Shown: positions 24,856 to 32,080 of the stretch, piece by piece
How positions within the stretch are numbered: the stretch's first letter is position 1
Layout of the letters: every line of letters starts with the position of its first letter
NCBI GenBank assembly: GCA_017481235.1
Contig: JAFUPL010000013.1
Span: forward strand, 1 to 32,080
DNA length: 32,080 bases
Reading direction: 5' to 3'
Origin: Clostridia bacterium
Lineage (GTDB): Bacteria > Bacillota > Clostridia > Christensenellales > UBA1242
Notes under the pieces: model-generated
The model's database searches: none
What the model was told of the DNA's origin: nothing
The model's input: only the letters and a program-made list of their open reading frames with translations
Translations under genes and position numbers: made by a program

Positions 24856-26050
24856 AATTTTTATTTTTAACTGTATAGTTTTTGTATCTTTTTAATTTTC
24901 GTTTACCATATGCATAGTCATATACAATAATACCCATTCCAGAAAATAAATACGTATAATACGTTATCAATCTCCAAATAATTAATGCCCAGAACAATAC
25001 TCCGCTATCAAACAAACTGGCAAATATGGTAGAAAAACTAAGTTCTGCCAAACCACTTCCGCCCGGCAATGGAATAGAATGGCAAGCAAGTTCAATGATA
25101 ACCGATATTGATAATAGTTGTAGATAAACACTTATATCAAAACCATTAAAAGCACTATACACAAAGAATAATACGCTATATTCTATTATATATTCTAGTA
25201 GTGACAAAACTAAAAACTCACAAGTAATACCCTTAGATGAGAAAAATTTTTGCATTTTGCGTTGAAACACCAATGTTGGACGCATTATTTTTAAATAAAA
25301 CGCTACTGGATTTTTAACTATCCTTAATTTTGTAAGCACTTTTACAACAAAAGCAACTATTCGATGACCTAGTTTTTTGTTTAAACACATTAATATAACA
25401 AATGTTAAATATAGTGCCAAAAACATAAAACTAATAAATGCAAGCACAATTACAATATTAACCAAACTTCCTTGTGACATTAATAATTTATTAAATCTAA
25501 AGGTTGCCATCATCACAAGCGCTAATAATCCATACATTAATTTGTTTGACACATAACTACAACTAACCATGGTTAACGAATTGGACGCTTTAACCCCATA
25601 TTTACTAAAATAATACACTTGGAAAGGTTGCCCACCTATACCAAATGGAGTAAGTTTAGTATAGTATTTACCCATCATTTGAGTTTTAAAACACAAAAGC
25701 GGTCTGTAACGTTTTTGGAGTTTTTTATGATAAAAATCCAACTTAAAACTTGAAATTATATTAGAAGTTAAAAAACAAAGCAATGCAATTAATATAAACT
25801 TATATTGTATGTTAGAGTTAAATACATCTTTGATAGAAGATATCCCCTCTTCCGAATTTAGTTGAACCGCCAACACAATGGCAATTACAAAAATATTGAC
25901 TAAAAAAAACACCAAAGACCAAACATTTTTCTTAGTTTTAGGTTGTTTTTTAATTACTTTTTTGTTGCAAGTAGCATAAAAAACTTCCATATTATAAGAA
26001 TTGCCTTTGCGCAAGTGATGTATTTTTCCCTTGTACTTTTTCTTAATCAT
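24854..26050 (-). CDS. LPG-synthase-type flippase-like membrane protein (UPF0104)
   Basis: A 398-residue polytopic membrane protein of the lysylphosphatidylglycerol synthase transmembrane/UPF0104 family, related to the flippase half of MprF. Diagnostic segments are LTPFGIGGQPFQVYYFSKYGV (about residues 135-155) and SIPLPGGSGLAELSFSTIF (about 320-340), followed by a WRLITYY helix. About eight to nine hydrophobic helices are present. The aminoacyltransferase domain of MprF is absent, so a lipid or polyprenol transport role is more likely, though not shown. I chose the ATG at 26050. A promoter ends seven bases upstream, so the longer frame to 26086 would overlap its -35, and the mRNA is predicted leaderless. 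An even later ATG at 25990 is possible. Confidence 0.87.
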   Translation of the reverse strand: MIKKKYKGKIHHLRKGNSYNMEVFYATCNKKVIKKQPKTKKNVWSLVFFLVNIFVIAIVLAVQLNSEEGISSIKDVFNSNIQYKFILIALLCFLTSNIISSFKLDFYHKKLQKRYRPLLCFKTQMMGKYYTKLTPFGIGGQPFQVYYFSKYGVKASNSLTMVSCSYVSNKLMYGLLALVMMATFRFNKLLMSQGSLVNIVIVLAFISFMFLALYLTFVILMCLNKKLGHRIVAFVVKVLTKLRIVKNPVAFYLKIMRPTLVFQRKMQKFFSSKGITCEFLVLSLLEYIIEYSVLFFVYSAFNGFDISVYLQLLSISVIIELACHSIPLPGGSGLAELSFSTIFASLFDSGVLFWALIIWRLITYYTYLFSGMGIIVYDYAYGKRKLKRYKNYTVKNKN

Positions 26051-26057
26051 ATTTTTT

Positions 26058-26086
26058 ATTATAACAAATTTAATTATTATGTGCAA
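26058..26086 (-). promoter_or_regulatory. Promoter of the flippase-like gene, predicting a leaderless mRNA
   Basis: On the minus strand, TTGCAC (26081-26086), a 17-base spacer and an extended -10 TGT-TATAAT (26058-26063). Seven bases separate the -10 from the ATG at 26050, and no Shine-Dalgarno is present. Confidence 0.65.
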
Positions 26087-26120
26087 TACTTAATCCGAAA
26101 TTTTATAAAAATATTAAAAT

Positions 26121-26159
26121 TTAATAAAAAACACACTAAGTAAATTTACTTAATGTGTT
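26121..26159 (-). terminator. Terminator of the pth-mfd-foldase cluster
   Basis: A long near-perfect palindrome, AACACA-t-TAAGTAAATTTACTTA-g-TGTGTT on the minus strand, is followed by six Ts. It lies 12 bases past the foldase stop codon. Confidence 0.85.
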
Positions 26160-26170
26160 AATTATGATAA

Positions 26171-27955
26171 TTAAATTTTGTTTGAAGCCTTAATCTTTGT
26201 TTCATATAAAGTAACTGGATATTTAGAATATAATGATTCTATTAATGTTTGCTCATAACTTGAATATTTAGTGTTGCTTGTAAACATACCTTCACTGCTT
26301 GCTGGATAAACCAAATCAAACACTCTATCCAAATAAGTTTCGCCAGTTGCTTCATTTAAAATAGCACTATCCAATTGTTCAATAGTCAATTTATTGATAT
26401 CCTCAACCTTAACTTTGTTATTAACTGGTCCTACATAATACAATAAATGCACACCATAATTTGACAAAATATATTCGTCAGCATCACTATATGCACTATT
26501 TGATTTGCCTTCTTTCATTAATCTAATTGCTTCAGCAGTAAAGTTTGCAACCATTGATGAATATTCTTCATCAGTAACTGTATTATAACCAATAATATAT
26601 GGCATGTCTGCGGTTAGTGTAGCAGTGTCGGTAGTATATTTAAACATAAATTCCTTAAATGAATTTAGGTCTTTAACTGTATCAGCATATTCTTCCAACG
26701 CCTCTTGTATTGACACTTCGCCTTCCATCTTAACGCCTTCTTCATAAATCAATTCGCCTGTTGTGTCGTCACGAATATCTTTAGTTGCACGTTGTTCACA
26801 CATTATTTGATTGATTAGTGCCATTTGTTCTGCTTTATATTCTTCGTCAGTATACAAATGTCTATGGTCTTTCAACCAATTCATATCATCTTCCACATTA
26901 TTCAAAGGAAGTAATACGTGCAAGAAATAACCAAATTCAGCGTCGCTATTAGGTGTGTAATAAATTAAATCACCGTCGGTAGATATAATCTTTTCATTAT
27001 ACGCATCTGCATCATTAGCGTATTTTGCATAATCACTTTCGTACATTGCCTTGTATGCATTGATTATGCTTTCATTAGACAATGCTTCTTTTTGCAAATA
27101 TATGTTGTTTACTTTGGTGATATAAGCGCTTTCTAGTTGCGATAGATATGTTCTTTGCACAAATCTATATAACAAATCTTCTTTATTTGTTGATAACTTT
27201 TTACCATCTTCACGCAAATAATATTCATAATTTGCTAAATTAGTACAAGTAAGTTCTATTGCTTTGTCACAAACCCTTTTGTATAATGCTTCATCTTCAT
27301 TGTCAATGTTGGCATAAAATTCTTTTTTAAATAATGCTAACAATTGTTTAACAATTGCATCTTGAGTATAATTTTTGTGATATTTAATATACTTTTGTGC
27401 AATTGAAATGTCAATCTCATCTATATCGCCATCAGTTTCAATCTTTTTGTACTTAATTTGACCATCTACTATTTCAACACGTTTTTCATAATTATATTCG
27501 CTTAATTTAAAACTTTCAGCACTATCGGTTTCATCTTCGGCACTTTCAACTTTTTCAAGGTCATAAATTTTACGTGCTGTAGTTTTGTTATCCTCAACAC
27601 TTTCCAACAAACTATCCACTGTATCACGATATAATTTTTTAACTTCATATTCGCTTAAAGAATATTCTGCTGGATTGTCCATTGCGTATTGTGCGGTAAG
27701 TTTGCGTTGCACCAACAAATCCATTGTGCTAAGCAATGCTTCTTTTTCACTTTTACCTTGTTGAGTAACATAATTAGTATAACCGTAACTATTATAAGCA
27801 TTAATAAGGTCAAACCTTGTAATATTTTGGTCACCCACTTTTGCTAAAATTTCGTTGTAATACTTAACCTTGTCCACCCTAAAAGTAGAACAACCAGTTA
27901 GCACAACAACAAGCATTATTAAACAAGTCATTAATATTGTAGTAAACTTTTTCAT
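26171..27955 (-). CDS. PrsA/SurA-like foldase lipoprotein
   Basis: A 594-residue lipoprotein, with lipobox VVVLTGC and lipidated cysteine at residue 22, expected on the outer face of the membrane. Residues 38-95 (AKVGDQNITRFDLINAYNSYG, then an LLVQRKLTAQYA helix) are a SurA-N/PrsA-type chaperone segment. Parvulin-like pieces appear later, EFGYFLHVLLPL near 345 and SNYGVHLLYYVGPV near 515. They are separated by a long helical insertion, so peptidyl-prolyl isomerase activity is uncertain. It should help fold exported proteins, perhaps the TasA-like ones. AAGGAG precedes the ATG. The order pth-mfd-foldase is common in Clostridia, and the 74-base gap to mfd suggests one operon. Confidence 0.85.
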   Translation of the reverse strand: MKKFTTILMTCLIMLVVVLTGCSTFRVDKVKYYNEILAKVGDQNITRFDLINAYNSYGYTNYVTQQGKSEKEALLSTMDLLVQRKLTAQYAMDNPAEYSLSEYEVKKLYRDTVDSLLESVEDNKTTARKIYDLEKVESAEDETDSAESFKLSEYNYEKRVEIVDGQIKYKKIETDGDIDEIDISIAQKYIKYHKNYTQDAIVKQLLALFKKEFYANIDNEDEALYKRVCDKAIELTCTNLANYEYYLREDGKKLSTNKEDLLYRFVQRTYLSQLESAYITKVNNIYLQKEALSNESIINAYKAMYESDYAKYANDADAYNEKIISTDGDLIYYTPNSDAEFGYFLHVLLPLNNVEDDMNWLKDHRHLYTDEEYKAEQMALINQIMCEQRATKDIRDDTTGELIYEEGVKMEGEVSIQEALEEYADTVKDLNSFKEFMFKYTTDTATLTADMPYIIGYNTVTDEEYSSMVANFTAEAIRLMKEGKSNSAYSDADEYILSNYGVHLLYYVGPVNNKVKVEDINKLTIEQLDSAILNEATGETYLDRVFDLVYPASSEGMFTSNTKYSSYEQTLIESLYSKYPVTLYETKIKASNKI

Positions 27956-28029
27956 CTTTGCTCCTTAATACAAGTAATTAATTGTCAACTTATTATATAG
28001 CATATCTCAAAAAAATGCAACTATTTTAA

Positions 28030-31000
28030 CTACATTTGCTCGCATTTTGAATTTAAATATCCAATTATATACCCTTGTGCCGTTTCTGGCGAAAATTCAT
28101 GAGTATCTAACTTAATTGTTGGCAATGTAGATTTTTTTAAACTAAACTTAGTAAATTTGTTAAAATCCTTTAACAGTTGGTCTAGGGTTATAGCGTCTTC
28201 GTAAAATTCAACAAAGATATTAACTTTGTCTATTACAATATGTTTAATATTTAGTTTTTGCGCTAAAGATTTGATTAATGCCACATTGCTAAGTTGAATT
28301 ACCTCCTTTGGAAGTCTACTATAATTAGACTTTAACCCCGCTATTATATCTTTTTGTGATTGAATGTCGGTAATATTGGAAATCTTAGAATAAATTTTCA
28401 ACTTTTCGGTTTCGTCTTGAACAAAATCATTAGGGATACGCGCATTGATAGCAATATCCAGTTTGACCTCTCTTTTAACTTCCAATTTTTGTCCCATCAA
28501 TCGTTTAGAAGTTTCTTCCAGCAACTTAACATACATATCATAACCAATTTTTATCATATGACCATGTTGAGATTTTCCCAGCAATTCACCTGCGCCACGA
28601 AGTTGTAAATCTCGCATAGCAATTTTAAATCCGCTACCTAATTCAGTATTTTCCGCCAACGCTTCTAAGCGGTTTGTTGCTTCAATGGTTAAAGTCTTAT
28701 CGCTTGGATAGGTAAAATATGCATATGCTTGACTTTGATTACGTCCAACACGACCACGCAATTGATACATTTGTGACAAACCTAAATTTTGACTATCCAA
28801 CACAATCAAAGTGTTTGCACTAGGCAAATCCACGCCATTTTCAATAAGTGTTGTAGATATAAATACATTTGTTTGCCTACTATACAACCGTTGAATAGCA
28901 TTTTCAAGCGCAACTTTTGTCATCTTGCCATGTGCCACGTCCATTGATGCAAGTGGTGTAAGTTTTTCTTTTAAGGTAGTGGCAAAATGATAAATTTTAT
29001 CAATATCATTATATACAATAAGCACTTGCCCATCACGTTCAATTTCGCTATTAATCGCTTGAGTTATCACGTTGATATCATACGGTATCACATATGTCTT
29101 TACTGGCAACCTATTTTGAGGCGGAGTATTGATAATGCTAATATCACGTAAAGTAAGCAATGCCATATTTAAAGTTCGTGGAATTGGAGTTGCCGACATT
29201 GTAATAACGCCAACATTATTTTTTAAACCTTTTAACTTTTCCTTTGCTTTTACACCAAATCGTTGTTCTTCGTCTAATATTAACAATCCTAAATCCTTAA
29301 ATTCCACACTATCCGCCACCAAACTATGAGTTCCGCATATAATATCAATCTTGCCTTGTTTTAAGCGGTTGATAATTTCTGCCTTTTCTTTAGGTGTTTT
29401 AAATCTATTAAGCATCTCAATTCTAATGTCAAAATTTTTAAAACGCTTACTAAATGTCATATAGTGTTGAAGTGAAAGTATTGTAGTAGGTGCCAGCACC
29501 GCTACTTGTTTACCTTCAATTGCCGCTCTAAACGCCGCACGCATTGCCACTTCCGTTTTGCCATAACCCACATCACCGCAAATCAATCTATCCATCACTT
29601 TGCCAGACGTCATATCATTTTTAATGTCTTGAATTGCTTGCATTTGGTCGACGGTTTCAGTATGTTCAAAAGCATTGTCAAATTCTGTGCATAAATAATT
29701 GTCTTCGCTATATTTGTATCCCTTACTATTTTGACGCTTGGAATATAAAACAAGTAATTCCTTTGCCATATCTTCAATTGCTTCTTGAGCGCGTGCTTTG
29801 TGAAGTGAAAATTCCTTACCGCCCAATTTATTCAAATTAACAACACCACCATCGGTCATATATAACGACAATGAATTAGTGTTTTCAGTTGGTACATACA
29901 ACACATCATTATTTTTGTATACTAGTTTAAAAAAGTCTTTGTCCGCACCCATTACATTTAATGTAACAACACCTTCACACTTTCCTATGCCATGCACTTC
30001 ATGCACCACATAGTCTCCCGCCTTAGGCAAAAATTTAATTTGAGACTTTTTGTGCTTTTCAATAGTCTTTTTGTGCGCAAAGTTACTACTTCCAATATAC
30101 CACACATCATCATCGCTAAAGCAAACGTTGTATGGCAACTTACTTTGAGTTAAAACAATCCCTTTATCCTTTAAACTTGTAGATATTCCCACACCATTAG
30201 ATGTTAATAAATTTTTTATAGAATTAAATGTATAATCATTGTCCAAACATAGTTGAATTTGTTTTTTTCTAACTGCACCTAATTCATATTTAATAAGGTC
30301 GGTTTTATATAAATAACTAGACAAATTTTTTGTAGGCAAATCTATTTTGTTTTTAGTCTTAAAATTGCCAAGACTATCAAAAACAATAGTATGCTCATCA
30401 AAATCCAACTCGCTAATTGGAGTTAAATCTTTTATAACTTCGTTATTTGTAAACAATGTTTCAATCAACTTGGTATGTTCTTTGCACAACTGTTCTAACT
30501 GAGTTTTTACATGCAAAGGATTGCTAACAACAATTCTTGCATTAGGTAAATAATTAAATATTGAGCAAAATTCAGCACCCAACAACCCTAAGTATTCGTT
30601 TGAAATTGATTTGTTGAGTTCAAAAATCGACGTTAATTCATACAACTTGTTTTCCTTAGTAATTTCACTTAATTTTGCCAGACGTTGAATATATTTTTCC
30701 ACTTCTTGGTCGCTTAAAATCAAATCCTTCATAGGACTTAGTTGTATATGCTCCAACTTTGATATTGTACAAAGGTTTATGTTGTCAAAATAAATTATAT
30801 TTTCGATTACATCATCAAACAAGTTTATACGCACTGGATAGGCGTGATTAGGCGCAAAAACATCAATCACTTCCCCGCGAATGGCAAATTCGCCAACTTG
30901 TTGCACACCTTCGACACGCTTATATCCTAACCTAATCAAATTAATTGGTAATTGCTGTACATCAAGCATATCTTCAACTTTTATTTCAATAATGTTTGAC

Positions 31001-31353
31001 TTGAAATCTTTTGCATTTCCAAGTTTTAACTTTAGTGTAGAAGGTGTAAGTATAACGACGTCTAAATTGTTGTTAACCATGCAATACAATGTGTTTAATA
31101 ACTTTATATTGCTATCTTGACTTTGATATTTACTAATAAGGTATGGGTTGTCAACATTTTCAATCAATGCCACACGTTTTCCCAATGCCAACAATTGTTG
31201 TTCAGCCTTTATGGCCGTTTCAACGTCTCCCACAACGAAAAAAACGGGCGAACTTAATTTTGAAATCAAAAATGCTTGTTCGCCAATCTTTGTGCCACTA
31301 ATACACAAATTATTTGAATTGCATGCTTGCAAAAATCTTTCTACACTTTTCAT
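28030..31353 (-). CDS. mfd: Transcription-repair coupling factor
   Basis: Mfd displaces RNA polymerase stalled at DNA lesions and recruits UvrA for nucleotide excision repair. The 1107-residue protein (usually about 1150) shows the expected order. A UvrB-like N-terminal part (1-about 340) contains LGYKRVEGVQQVGEFAIRG. The RNA polymerase-interaction domain has GDYVVHEVHGIGKCEG near 450. The RecG-like translocase has Walker A GDVGYGKTE near 595, LDEEQRFG near 694, SATPIPRTLNMAL and LRGRVGRNQSQAYAYF. A TRCF C-terminal domain follows. It lies 36 bases after pth and ahead of the foldase. Only a weak GAAG-type ribosome binding site is seen, which fits translation within an operon. Confidence 0.97.
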   Translation of the reverse strand: MKSVERFLQACNSNNLCISGTKIGEQAFLISKLSSPVFFVVGDVETAIKAEQQLLALGKRVALIENVDNPYLISKYQSQDSNIKLLNTLYCMVNNNLDVVILTPSTLKLKLGNAKDFKSNIIEIKVEDMLDVQQLPINLIRLGYKRVEGVQQVGEFAIRGEVIDVFAPNHAYPVRINLFDDVIENIIYFDNINLCTISKLEHIQLSPMKDLILSDQEVEKYIQRLAKLSEITKENKLYELTSIFELNKSISNEYLGLLGAEFCSIFNYLPNARIVVSNPLHVKTQLEQLCKEHTKLIETLFTNNEVIKDLTPISELDFDEHTIVFDSLGNFKTKNKIDLPTKNLSSYLYKTDLIKYELGAVRKKQIQLCLDNDYTFNSIKNLLTSNGVGISTSLKDKGIVLTQSKLPYNVCFSDDDVWYIGSSNFAHKKTIEKHKKSQIKFLPKAGDYVVHEVHGIGKCEGVVTLNVMGADKDFFKLVYKNNDVLYVPTENTNSLSLYMTDGGVVNLNKLGGKEFSLHKARAQEAIEDMAKELLVLYSKRQNSKGYKYSEDNYLCTEFDNAFEHTETVDQMQAIQDIKNDMTSGKVMDRLICGDVGYGKTEVAMRAAFRAAIEGKQVAVLAPTTILSLQHYMTFSKRFKNFDIRIEMLNRFKTPKEKAEIINRLKQGKIDIICGTHSLVADSVEFKDLGLLILDEEQRFGVKAKEKLKGLKNNVGVITMSATPIPRTLNMALLTLRDISIINTPPQNRLPVKTYVIPYDINVITQAINSEIERDGQVLIVYNDIDKIYHFATTLKEKLTPLASMDVAHGKMTKVALENAIQRLYSRQTNVFISTTLIENGVDLPSANTLIVLDSQNLGLSQMYQLRGRVGRNQSQAYAYFTYPSDKTLTIEATNRLEALAENTELGSGFKIAMRDLQLRGAGELLGKSQHGHMIKIGYDMYVKLLEETSKRLMGQKLEVKREVKLDIAINARIPNDFVQDETEKLKIYSKISNITDIQSQKDIIAGLKSNYSRLPKEVIQLSNVALIKSLAQKLNIKHIVIDKVNIFVEFYEDAITLDQLLKDFNKFTKFSLKKSTLPTIKLDTHEFSPETAQGYIIGYLNSKCEQM

Positions 31354-31389
31354 ACTTCTTATTCTTACAATTTTAATTAATTTAAATTT

Positions 31390-31896
31390 TTATTTTGAAA
31401 TAAATTCACTTATCTTATCCACTGCTTCCATAAACGCCTTATCTAAAATCTCTTTGCTCATAGCGTCAACATTTGATAGCACATAATCCGCCAAATTCAT
31501 ATTATCTGGTTTTCCTATTCCTATACGCAATCTTGGAGTTTCGCCCACCTTTGCAATAATGTCGCGCATTCCATTATGAGTTCCAGCACTACCCTTTTCG
31601 CGATACCTAATAGTTCCTTTTGGTAAATCAATATCATCTACCACTATCAATATATCATCATTGGAAACCTTAAAATACTTTTTTAACTCCAACACACTAT
31701 CACCACTCAAATTCATGTATGTAATAGGTTTTGCAAGCACAAAATCAGGCGTTTTAACTATCTTCGCCCTACACTTGTTTTTATTAATCTCTAATTTATT
31801 TAACTTAGCAAACTTATCCACTACCATATATCCAATATTATGATATGTTTTAGCATATATCCCATCGGGATTTCCTAGTCCTACAATAATTTTCAT
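31390..31896 (-). CDS. pth: Peptidyl-tRNA hydrolase
   Basis: Pth recycles peptidyl-tRNAs released prematurely from ribosomes by cutting the ester bond to the tRNA. The 168-residue product is a little shorter than the usual 185-190 at the C-terminus. Conserved elements are MKIIVGLGNP, the catalytic histidine H19 in TYHNIGY, N62 in YMNLSG, D87 in VVDDIDLPKG, and GSAGTHNGMRDI with H107-N108 (the usual second Gly of GSAGGHNG is Thr here). I chose the ATG at 31896, with AAAGGA upstream and matching the family N-terminus. An in-frame start at 31956 would add 20 atypical residues. It leads the pth-mfd-foldase cluster. Confidence 0.96.
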   Translation of the reverse strand: MKIIVGLGNPDGIYAKTYHNIGYMVVDKFAKLNKLEINKNKCRAKIVKTPDFVLAKPITYMNLSGDSVLELKKYFKVSNDDILIVVDDIDLPKGTIRYREKGSAGTHNGMRDIIAKVGETPRLRIGIGKPDNMNLADYVLSNVDAMSKEILDKAFMEAVDKISEFISK

Positions 31897-32043
31897 GTTT
31901 CCTTTTCCTTTTATTGATTTTTTTATATAATGTGACAGCGTCCTCAATATTTTCATACTTTCATATTATATATTAACATATATTTAATAAAAAATAAATA
32001 CTTATTACAAAATTCCTTATTTATTTTATACTAAATAATTAAT

Positions 32044-32080
32044 AAAAAAGAAATTGTTATTTTTTAACAATCTCTTTTTA
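32044..32080 (-). terminator. Probable terminator of a gene beyond the right edge
   Basis: On the minus strand, AGAGATTGTTA / TAACAATTTCT with one mismatch and an A-rich loop is followed by TTTTTT. It should end a transcript entering from the right. The 87 bases between it and 31957 are AT-rich and show no gene. Confidence 0.55.

Noticed and set aside
31897..31956. Extended N-terminus of Pth
   Set aside because: MKIIVGLGNP is the normal family start and has its own AAAGGA site; the upstream 20 residues are atypical.

Overview
The window is about 32 kb of AT-rich DNA using the standard genetic code, from a low-GC Gram-positive bacterium. It is most likely an anaerobic, uncultured-type member of the Clostridia (Bacillota). 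Supporting signs are a pyruvate:ferredoxin oxidoreductase, a GGGtGRT/NifU-like gene pair, a sporulation-type sigma factor, an L10 leader upstream of rplJ-rplL, the pth-mfd-foldase order, TasA-like surface proteins and strong AGGAGG ribosome binding sites. I cannot name a genus or order from sequence alone.

Layout. Positions 1-1902 hold the 5' two thirds of a 23S rRNA gene on the minus strand, running off the left edge. No 16S gene precedes it. It has its own consensus promoter, and a sigma-factor gene lies immediately upstream. Next come rplJ-rplL behind an L10-type attenuator (3249-4430), then a divergent pair, a lipoprotein and a small XRE regulator, whose promoters carry two copies of a palindromic operator (4490-5682). 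A monocistronic PFOR gene follows (5819-9250).

From 9605 to 18166 almost everything is on the minus strand, in short transcription units closed by clear terminators. They are a shikimate-kinase-like protein without a P-loop, a ferritin-like diiron protein, TspO, a TetR regulator, a TasA-like exported protein, a glycosyltransferase with a repeat-type tail, an unknown 320-residue protein, and the NifU-like/GGGtGRT operon. A plus-strand operon (18392-23021) carries a MacB-like ABC transporter, a YjdF-like membrane protein with a lysine-rich tail, and a nucleoside hydrolase broken by a single-base frameshift. A 236-bp MITE-like element with imperfect terminal inverted repeats (23081-23316) sits just upstream of an M23 peptidase. 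The right end, on the minus strand, holds a second TasA-like protein, an LPG-synthase-type flippase-like membrane protein, and the pth-mfd-foldase lipoprotein cluster.

The most notable observations are these. The 23S gene is unlinked from 16S and has a self-standing, UP-element-equipped promoter. Several transcription units (TetR, flippase-like protein, glycosyltransferase, perhaps TspO) have a -10 box ending 5-7 bases before the ATG and no Shine-Dalgarno, which predicts leaderless mRNAs. The XRE/lipoprotein pair has an operator lying exactly in the promoter spacer. One protein looks like a shikimate kinase that has lost its nucleotide-binding loop. The nucleoside hydrolase has lost one base just before its metal-binding DxDxxxDD motif.
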